64,000 nt of DNA. Source: Lasioglossum baleicum. Its lineage: Eukaryota > Arthropoda > Insecta > Hymenoptera > Halictidae. The stretch spans positions 1,674,001 through 1,738,000 of the forward strand of contig NC_134943.1 of the NCBI RefSeq assembly GCF_051020765.1, given 5' to 3'. Shown here piece after piece: positions 55,241 through 64,000 of the stretch. The stretch's first letter is position 1. Every line of letters begins with the position of its first letter. The position numbers and the translations under genes were made by a program. The notes under the pieces were generated by a model. It saw nothing but the letters and a program-made list of their open reading frames with translations, did not search any database and was not told the DNA's origin.

Positions 55241-57540
55241 CGAGAGGATGTATATTTTTAGCAGCGATGTGAGATTTCACGGTATCCCGAGGTAGAACTT
55301 GCGTAAAAAATTTGTATGCGTGGTCTCGACGCTTTATTGTGATACGGGGAACATTCTGATTAGTGCTTCGCGTTGTTTCAATTTTTACTTTTCATCGACT
55401 CGGTGTAATGGACCGACCACCGGCACAAAAATTTGTGTGCACGGTTCCAATGCTTTATTCTGATATGCGAAGCATTAGTATTTTTCGTTATTTTAATCAT
55501 TTTTATTTTTAATCTGCCTTGTGTGCAGAAACATTTGTATTTATTTTTCTCTTTCGTCGACTTAATATAATGATCTTTCTTGTTCTAATTAGTCATGCAA
55601 TTATTGTTTATTATTGTTTATAGAGAGCATTGTTCTATAATATATAGATAGCTGTGCAGTTAGTATGCTGAAGAACAATCGTAACTGAAAAACAAGGTCG
55701 TGTTGAACACAGAGGCTGCGAATCATCTAACTAATTGTAAGAGCGCAATCTAACATCTAACATGTTATTTAGGTAGAATAACTCAATAACTTAACCACTA
55801 TTATTCTTAAGTGTAGTAGTAAATTTGTATTAATAGTAAAAGTTTAGTATTTTATCTATAATTCGCGAAGACTATTTTCTCTAATAGAGATCAAGCGAAC
55901 TAGTATTTTTTAAATTATCGTAAAAGTCTAATACGATTTCACATTATCAATGTCTCACTCATTAAAAAAGTCCTGAAAATGAACAAAGCACGAGTGTATT
56001 CGAAATCTCGAAAATGCAACATTGTGAAAAAATCTTTATCACAATGTTAACATCTTTAAACTGACTATTTCCTGTGTAAAATTTTTTACTTCGTCTTCGC
56101 CATTTTTATAGCTTAATTTTGCTAGGTTTTCTACACCTGGAAGAGGGGTTAAGACAATGTAAGGTTGAAGACTACATAACTTCGTCGAGTAAAACTGTCA
56201 GATGTTAACTTCTGTCCATCTTATGTTGCGCCTCTCGGCGAAAGTCTGTGAATAAGGCACCGGTAGAGCGGACCTTCACCTCATTTTTTAGTCAAAGTCA
56301 GCCATCATTTGTATCGGAATTTCAATGAAAAATGAACGAGACAAGAGCGACCAGTCCAGTGGCCCGCTCTGTTTTCTGACCTAAATCTTCTGTCCCTTTT
56401 CGAGAGTGATATTTATGGAATTTATTATGCTCGTCTCGAATCGTCTATTTAAGAAGTATAAAGATGTAAACAGGATAATGTTAAACACGTTATATACTTC
56501 TGTATTTTATGGAGTTTAAAGAAAGCTGAATAAATTCCTTTGCAATCATATAATACACACAATGAGTAAGAAAAGAATGAGAATTAGATAGGAGAAATTG
56601 TTAAATATATTTGTTAATCTTTCGAACCATGATTTCTTTAGAGAATTATATTAAAAAAATAGTCATTGTAACAAAGACACTGTACCTATATCTATCCTAG
56701 TTCAGGGTCACTCGTCGCACGATGTAACACCGATGTAACGCTCCGTAGTCCGTAAAAGGTCCACTGGAACAGGAAAACAATGTCTTCAATTCATGAAACA
56801 CAAGCGTTACACAATACTACTTAAGTTGCTAAAAACACGGCAGAAGGCCGTACAACAAAGTGGTACATGCATCGTTAACCCTTCAGGGACGGCGGCAGAT
56901 CATCGATTTCTTTTTGAAGGTCGTTGCATATGAAATGTCCGATTCGTAACGTTAATTAGAAACGAACGTGGCTTTCCTATAAATAAAACTTATTGATTAA
57001 AGCAAGCACCATTGTAATTATTCTGTCAACAAGTTACATTTTTTGGTCGTTCACGTTCTTCATTTTCGAGATTGTCACTTCCACTTCTTAGCTCTTTCAG
57101 TCATTGATTAAGAGGACGTTCATTTACTACGATATTTTGATTAAACATACACATATTTTCATTTTCTCACTACTATGTAAATAGAAACTGAAGATAGAGG
57201 TTGAAAGATTAGCTTTATACCTCCAAGTGACACATAATAAAACTACATATTGTAATATCGTTTCTCTTAAATAGAACACTTCATAAAATCGTTTAATACT
57301 TTTCATATGTTCAAATTCTAGAATTGTAATTTCAGATTACATTACAGCTAATAAAATGACCCCTTGTGCAGTAAATATCAAAATATTCTTCAGACTCGGT
57401 ATAGCAGGCAGACGTCTCTGAAGTTGATGTCTGGATCCTTAACTCCTAGCTGACGTTTTAATTAAACAAGTTTTAAATCAAATCAGTACGGAATCTTCAT
57501 ATAAAGAAAAGCGAACGACCGTATCACATAGCGCAACATA
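55241..57540. other. AT-rich non-coding stretch
   Basis: No supported gene. TTAACCCTTCAGGGACGG at 56876 resembles a TTAA-type transposon end without a partner. A short direct similarity (AATTTGTATGCGTGGTCTCG near 55309 and AATTTGTGTGCACGGTTCCA near 55430) suggests an old duplication of about 120-bp period. Confidence 0.4.
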
Positions 57541-58620
57541 CAATTTCCCGGGAGTCGATCGAAGAGGATGCAAATCGACAGGAGTGTCCGTGGTCAGCCA
57601 AGATTTTCGTCGTGTCGTGGAGCACCGTCGCGTCGCGTCGCATCGCATCGCGTAGGGATTGCGGTTCGGAAAATTACGCGAAACAATACTGTAAGTTCTG
57701 TCCGGGATTTTGATAATACAGACCACGTTCCCATGAATTTCGAAACGTTGACCCAGCCCCGGGGCAAGCTTTCCGGCTGATCACCCGGTATGAACACACT
57801 TACGTGCATCTAACACACGGTTCCCCAAGACCTAGGGATAGTAAGTCCGTATGAGAATACACCACGATACGTCGGCGGAGGTGTAGGAAGAGAGGTGGGA
57901 CAAGGAGCCACCGGGCAGATAGAAGCAAATACCGATGGCTGGAGAAAGAGAGGAGGCAACAAGGAACGAGAAGGAGAAGGAGGAAAGGGGTCTGCGCGAT
58001 GGGATGGATGCTACAGAGTACGCGGACGGTCTTAGCGGTATCTTGGCTCCCTCGCTGTCCTGGGGGCGAGCGGCTAAATACCTCAGGATTGTTACTATTG
58101 CCACCCCTTTGCACCCTCTCCTCCTTCGCCCAGCGGACCACCCAGCCCACCCCTTTTGATAGGATGGAATGGGTTAATGCTATTGATTCACGTGCACAAG
58201 GTGCTTCGGTAGAAGCGGTACCGACGGCCGCCACTGTTTGACAGTAACGGATCTACCCTTGCATCCCCTTCCGCATCTCGATCCACCTCCCTCTCTCTGT
58301 CTCTCTCTCTCTATCACTCTCCACCATCTCCATCTCTCTCCTTCATCCTTGTCCTGCGTCTTTCTTCTCTCGCGTTCGCTGGATGCCTAGACGGACACGT
58401 CTATCGGGGACCTTGTACTTTCCGTTTCTTTCTATCGCCGAGTTCGCTGAAGTTAGGCTACCGCGTTTAAGTGTCCGGCAAAATCCGCCGGAATGGGAAC
58501 GGTTCAGCACTTTGACTTTTACCGTGCTACCCGATAAGGAAACTTTTGGGTTACCGGTTCTTTACACGACGAGATGTATTGATTTGCTAGCCGCAATTAA
58601 GTTGACATGCTGACGCGGCT
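57541..58620. other. GC-rich block with purine-to-pyrimidine switch
   Basis: Contains a CGTCG/CATCG five-base tandem (57626-57652), a purine-rich stretch (about 57870-57990), a pyrimidine-rich stretch (about 58080-58400) and a (CT)n run (58288-58345). Overlapping frames on both strands are compositional. No gene called. Confidence 0.4.
57626..57652. repeat. 5-bp tandem (CGTCG/CATCG)
   Basis: About five pentamer units, CGTCG changing to CATCG. Confidence 0.85.
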
Positions 58621-58849
58621 ATGATCCGGGTAGATACGTTAATTGGGTCATTTCAGCCGTGACGCTTGCTGGTCAGAAACATTCGATGCACGGTACCTGC
58701 CGAGCACCATTAAAAAGTAGCGACAGTACGAAATTCAGTTGAAGAATGCTTCGTTGTCTAGTCAACATTGACGTATGCTAATTATTTCTAACCAGTTTGC
58801 CAATATTAATTGTTAAGATTAATGGTTTCTTAAAATTGATTTGCGGAAC

Positions 58850-58895
58850 TATTTTTATTTTGCATAAAAATCCGCAGTCTAGTCGTTAGATACAC
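58850..58895 (+). repeat. Dispersed repeat family A, 3' piece
   Basis: ATTTTTATTTTGCATAAAAA then TCCGCAGTCTAGTCGTTAG. This is the cleanest copy of the family A 3' end. Confidence 0.65.
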
Positions 58896-61240
58896 CAGTT
58901 TAGTCATTCATACTGTACGCAATGCCAAAGGGAATTTGACGAGCATGATGAAAATATCGAGTTTCTTAAAATCAATAATGTAATCTCTTTACGAACGTAT
59001 TTAATGTTTTTCAGTCTTGATACATCCATTGTAACGTACGACAGGAGCAAGCGAATGCTGATAATGTTTAACGCAGCTTACAGGGATTAGAACGCGTAAA
59101 TATTTATACAAAACTGTTAGTGACCATTAGTGTGAGTTGTTAATGCTATTGATCTATGCGCGCAAGATGTTTGAACATAAACGGTGATAACGTCTGCGAG
59201 CAGTCCGACCAATTAATCCCCTTCCTTGAAATGCGCAATACACGTGCGCTCGAAATAGCCTTATTTACCGTGCTCTATGTATCACGAGTGACTATTTAAA
59301 TAAAACAATCGGTTAAACGGTATAATACGAAAGACACATTATAAGAATTTCATTTTCTTGACGGATGATAACTCAATTAACGTTGATTAAAGAACGAGCG
59401 GTGATATCGCGGTCTGTCTACTGAAGTGTTCATTAATACAATGAAATATTTAGTAATACCTATATGACGTCGTCTCTGGAATATTGCTAATCGAGTGAAA
59501 TTGCGTTTAAATGTCTTAATACTATAAATGGCGTATTAAACCTGTGGTGTGAATATCGGCCGTTCAACCCCTTCTAGCCGTCAGCACGTTTTGCTATTCA
59601 TCGAGCTTTCATCTGGCGAACGAATTTTCCTTTCTATTCAGCTTTAAACAATTACCTCGTGAAATTACATTTTTACGATATTTAAAGACGTTGCGATGTT
59701 TTGCATCTTGGAGCAATAACAATAAAGTTGGAGAATTGTTATGTAGAAAATTATATTTCAATTAATAATAATGTAATAGTTGCTGAGGGAAATATATGTC
59801 ATCTCTGTTAACAGTGATCCTTGCGAGTTTCCCGGCAGAATTGCTGAAAATGATTGAGGTGTAGCGGTCCGTGTGACACAGATTTTTGGAAACTTATCAC
59901 GGTACCAAAAATATCTCCGTTAATTGCTTCCGGAATAAATGAACAAAATATTCCTGTAAAGTAGGCGACTGAAGCCAAATTTAAAAATTCCTATTTTCTG
60001 ACAAATGGTTGTCATTTGAACTGGAACTTATGTATCTGTTCTAATTTCTAAAAAAAAAACAGTATACAGAATATAAGAAAACAATTTGAAATAAATACTA
60101 CGTAATTGTATTAGAAATAAGTAGGCAGATTTTGAGTGAAATGTAATCAGTAATAAACGGTGGAGTTTCATATTAATTCTCACTTTCATAAATGATTTTA
60201 CAAGAACTAAACTTGTTAATCTAATAGAACTTGTTTATACCATCAAATCTTCATTTTTCGTAAAGTCACATGTCATCGATTTATTTGTTGTGTTTACTTT
60301 CATTGTTTATTCTTTACAAACCATTTAGAAAGAAACGAGTACGATGTACAGAGCAAGAGTGAAATAAAAATTCGCAACACTCCTGAATCGCATAAATCAG
60401 AAATTCATTTTATTAACGGGTAACGCGTTCGCTATTGAAGAACAATCAATTACCGCCTTTTATGCTGATCTTCGTCCCGATTTGGCCAATCACGAGCCCG
60501 TACCGTCCAATTACGATAATGAGACAACCTCGTCATTACGTTCACCAGTAAAGAATTAAGCGTGCCTTCTTGACGATTAAATGAACGATGCTATGCTTAC
60601 TTGAATATCAAACTGTGGAGAAATCGGGCAGAAGAGAAAGATAAATAATGCGGGATATTAGCCCTCATATTAAGGAAGTTAAATTTTCAAACAAGCACAA
60701 TGTACGTTTCTACATTGTACATTGGTCATTGCACATTCATCACTGTAGATTTCTACATTCATCATTGTAGGTTCCCCCGTTTTCCAAATATAAATTCATT
60801 CATAAAATTTTAAAAACTAACAATGTTGTTTATATTTTTTTTAGTAGAAAGTATAGATAAATTGGAAACCCAAAACCATAAAATATATACTATAGTATTA
60901 GCTTAATACTTGCTAGTAATTGTTTTGCAAAATACTACAAACAAGTTGCAATCGCCTGAACTGTGAAATGGATCGCAAAAAAATGGTTAATTAACACAAA
61001 ATGACGATTAATTTAGTTACAAAGTACCATAAGTACACTTTGTTTCTACTCGATGCAATTGTAACATAAGCAGCACCTACACAGACCCGACTAAAAATTC
61101 ATCGAGAGGTACACCTGATCATGCCAAAAGGGCAACAGTGGGTTAGCAGCCTCCGCGTAGGTAAACACGTCGGAGAGCAACGAAATCCTTATGTTTACGT
61201 CACCAAAATAGGGAAGGACTGACGATGAGCTTATTAACAG
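58896..61240. other. AT-rich non-coding stretch
   Basis: No supported gene. A run of TACATTGTACATT/TTCTACATTCATCATTGTA repeats lies at 60697-60771. Confidence 0.4.
60697..60771. repeat. Imperfect short tandem (TTCTACATTCATCATTGTA type)
   Basis: Three to four related units of about 20-27 bases sharing TTCTACATT and CATTGTA. Confidence 0.75.
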
Positions 61241-62700
61241 TAGTCCTGGAGCTAATTTCTATCAGCGGTGGATGGGAAGGGAGCCTGGACAAAAGAAAAA
61301 AGAGCGACGAAAGATAAGGGTGTAGGATAGATAAGAAGAACGGTGGAGGGAGAAAAAGGAGACGTTTGGTGGGGTGGGGGTGGAAGGAAGGTCCTAGCCG
61401 GGGGCGTACATTATCGTGACGTGTAATACAATATGCAGATAGATATTTGCAACTCGTACACAGCGTTCCCGCAGGCAGCAGCCGCGCGCCCGGCGCTGCC
61501 CCATGCTGCTCTCGGAAGTGCGATTGGAGGGAAGGAAGATGCCTGGCCCCGTCTCTATTCGACGAACGGTATCGTTCTCCTTCTCGTGCCTTCTGCGGCC
61601 GGACACGAAGAGCGGCTGAGCTGGAGGGAGAGCCGGTCTAAGGACCCGAGGAGGCAAAGGATGCCAGATCAGGGTCCGGAGGGGGTAAGAAACTGTGAAA
61701 TATCGATTAAGTTTGCCAGTAAGACAAGGAACGTCCGCGAGGCGAACCTGCAAGGTGGGAGGGACGATTCGAAGGTGGCGGCGGTGGGTGGTCAGGGAGA
61801 GGGGAAGGTGATATGAGCATTGTATCGGGGAATTAACGGTACTCCCTTCGCTCTCTTACCCGAACCTCCAGCTCCTCCACCAACCTCCTCCTCCTCCTCC
61901 TCTCCACCTCGTCCTCCTACTCTGCCGATCCGCTCTCTCCACCTACTTCAACTCCTTTCCTTCTCCCGTTCATCCTTCGAGCCGGGCTCTCCTCCTTGTC
62001 CGTCTCTTACCGCGGGATCCCCATGCCATGCCGTGCCGTCTTTCGGAATACCGTCTCGCTTCAACTTATTCGTCTCATCGGCCGCCCCCCCCCCCGCTCC
62101 CTCGTCCCTCTTCTTCTCGCCATTTCTCTGTCTCTCTATTATATGTACCGTGTGCATGTATATCTGTACGTCTGTTCTCGTCCCACTCCGGACCTGGTCT
62201 GGCCTCTCGCTCACCGTCTTACGACTTACCTACCCCGCTACGCGGCCACCTTCGTATTCGCCTCTGCCCAGCACACGTCCCAGATCGGCTCCCGAGCAAC
62301 CCTCTATCCCGACGCTGGTGTGTACACCAGGACGAACGGCCGGGCAGCAGTACGCGGGGGTGGAAACAGGGTGCAACGGGTTCCAGGCCGGGAGCGGGGG
62401 TTTAGGGGGATAGCGACTAGCTCCGAGATAGAGGGATGCAACGGGTTGCGGGCGATGCGAGCGTATACCAAACTCGCCGGCCCTCTCGCTCGTACCGTCG
62501 GCGGTTTCCCTCGATCCTTTCGTCTCCCTTTATCATCTTTCCCTGGTCATCGGTGCATGCTTCTCCGTACGCCACGGCCGTGGACATGTCCCTCTGTTAT
62601 CTGGACACTCCGCAAGGGTGATCTGGAATTGCATGTCGAGTACATGAATCACGCGAGGCGCGCGGCCGATCGATAAAGTTTCGGGGAAGGATTTTGATTG
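61241..62700. other. GC-rich block with sharp purine-to-pyrimidine switch
   Basis: Purine-rich on the top strand from about 61255 to 61815 (weakest at 61440-61600), then pyrimidine-rich from about 61845 to 62300. It includes a CTCCTC array (61866-61920) and a C12 run (62084-62095). The longest open frames of the window (226 and 197 codons) are here, overlap in three frames and have compositional translations; none is called. Confidence 0.45.
61866..61920. repeat. (CTC)n trinucleotide repeat
   Basis: Imperfect CTCCTCCTCCTCC array. Confidence 0.85.
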
Positions 62701-64000
62701 TCGTGTCTGCCGGCTTCATCCTTTCGGAGGATGAATTCCTTTGCGACTAATAATCCACGATCTACCCCCGGCCTGCGGTCTCTGTCTCTGGCTTCGTCTC
62801 CTCGCAAGACGTCGTCCTCCCTTTTATGCGGCTCGCTAGACTCTCTTACATATTGTTGTCTGTGTACTTTTCTTTTTCTGATGACGCGCGAGGGATGAAC
62901 ATTGTTTTGAATGGATCGTGTATTCGGACGTATGTCCACGTTGCCTATATCCGAGATAAGATAATTCAGTTAGATTATAGAATGTTGTACATATTTCCTG
63001 CAACCGCTTGAAATGTCGATTATATAGGTCACGATTGAAACCAGAGCATATTGGGACTAACAAGATTAAAAATTTCACTCGGATTTCGGTCGGGAACGCT
63101 TTTGGCGTACTGTTAGCATGTAGCTCAGGGTAATGATGTTAGCCGTGCAATTAATCTGTAAGATGTTTTCCAATCTGGTTCGGGAGAACGACGGTAAGGG
63201 TGGAAAAATCATTCTCAGGCACGAATAGTGAAAGTTTTAATTTACACAGATTACTAAAGGAAGATGGTTTACCTTTGTTTCATTTGCTAATATTTAAATC
63301 GATGTGCAAAAAGACATATCTTTTATTATTCAGTTTGATAGTGAAGATATCTATGTTATTAATAAAGATATTAATGTGAGTATAATTTCATTGCAAACCT
63401 TCATTGAGAAGACGAAAACTAGATCAGTCTATAAAGGACGTGTCACATTTTGTTTGAATCGGCTAATTAACTTTCCAGAAATATTGCTTACTGATTTTGG
63501 GAACACCTTTTCGAGAATCACGCAGTTAAGGCCTCAAACACTATTATAGACACCGCTGGAGTAGACGTCTATTGCAGGCTATAACTTCGTTAATTTTATC
63601 AATTTGTAAGCGAAATGTTCAGAAAATATAATTTCGAAGCAGCATTATCGAATTAAAATATTTTTAAACAGTGGATTTTCTTGGCTGACTGCGATCTCGC
63701 ATTCATCTGAATGAAAACCAAATAAATTTTAGGAACATAATATTATTCAAAAACAGTACACGTTGTGATATTGAAGAATAAATTCATGGAGAAGTTGCTT
63801 TGGAATTAAGAGAATTGTAGCTGAAATAAATAGATATAACTAAACTGCTCATGCAAAATAAAAAGTTTGTATATCAATAGTAAGATACAGGACCTGGAAG
63901 GAATGTGTATTAATATTTTTAATATATTGAAAATAATATTTATATTAATATTCTCAAAGTCGTTTAATTATTCTAGTGTTTGAAATTGCATATGCCCATT
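62701..64000. other. Non-coding stretch to window end
   Basis: GC-rich to about 62900, then AT-rich. An 81-codon frame (63304-63549) has no recognisable domain and is not called. A weak reverse family A trace (TGCAAAATAAAAAGTTTG) is at about 63853. Confidence 0.4.

Noticed and set aside
56876..56893. TTAACCCTTCAGGGACGG as a transposon end
   Set aside because: No inverted partner was found nearby. The same holds for the ends at 4068 and 51983. They are mentioned only as motifs within the surrounding stretches.
61820..62676. Overlapping frames of 125, 197 and 226 codons
   Set aside because: Three frames are open at once through CT-rich DNA, with no domain and no coherent splice sites. The length follows from the scarcity of A, and so of stop codons.
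63113..63190. TAGCTCAGGGTAA, like a tRNA A box, followed by GGTTCGGGAG
   Set aside because: The segments do not fold into a cloverleaf: no matching acceptor stem, and the T-arm spacing and sequence are wrong.

Overview
The window looks like non-coding nuclear DNA of an insect, most likely a hymenopteran (bee, ant or wasp). The reasons are composition and repeats: long AT-rich stretches alternate sharply with CpG-containing GC-rich blocks, CT/GA microsatellites are frequent, and the mobile DNA is mostly small non-autonomous DNA transposons (mariner, piggyBac-like TTAA elements, hAT, Transib-like) with no long retroelements seen. I found no operons, bacterial ribosome-binding sites, CRISPR arrays, rRNA or convincing tRNA genes. 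The host assignment is inference; no species-specific gene is present.

No complete protein-coding host gene can be supported. The longest open frames (up to about 226 codons) lie in simple-sequence purine or pyrimidine tracts and have repetitive, composition-driven translations. The only recognisable protein is a broken N-terminal piece of a mariner transposase (32048-32305) inside a 522-bp element. One short candidate first or internal exon (35511-35588) sits in a CpG-rich block and ends at a good GTAAGT donor. The window is therefore best read as a large intron or intergenic region, with the GC-rich blocks as candidate regulatory DNA.

Layout. 1-4060: a TTAA-bounded MITE (98-323), a Transib-like element with 34-bp inverted ends and AGGCC duplications (1022-1518), and a large TTCG microsatellite. 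4060-8220: AT-rich, with an about 180-bp tandem duplication (6131-6490) and another TTAA MITE copy. 8220-15060: GC-rich blocks separated by AT-rich DNA, including a 580-bp purine tract. 15060-20690: more TTAA MITE copies (two in tandem at 16212-16589) and old dispersed repeats. 20690-21200: an 80-bp mariner relic next to a 407-bp TTAA element. 21200-30490: GC-rich blocks with simple sequence and a three-copy tandem repeat (26464-26918). 30495-31018: a three-copy satellite-like array. 31878-32399: the mariner deletion derivative. 35140-36231: a CpG block with the candidate exon, then a 468-bp hAT element with perfect 8-bp duplications. 38761-38890: a tiny Transib-like element whose end lies head-to-head with another CACAGTG. 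40101-40606: a mariner element with a 137-bp TTAA element nested in it. 42327-42745: an element with TA-flanked CAGGGTG-type ends. 45100-48260, 54170-55240, 57540-58620 and 61240-62900: GC-rich blocks, several of which flip from purine-rich to pyrimidine-rich on the same strand. 48540-49560: a degenerate short-motif repeat.

The observations most worth a second look are the two Transib-like elements carrying the RSS-type heptamer CACAGTG, one forming a near signal-joint arrangement; the intact hAT element; the nested mariner/TTAA pair; the TTAA MITE family with its one-sided palindrome; the repeated purine-to-pyrimidine switches; and the candidate exon.
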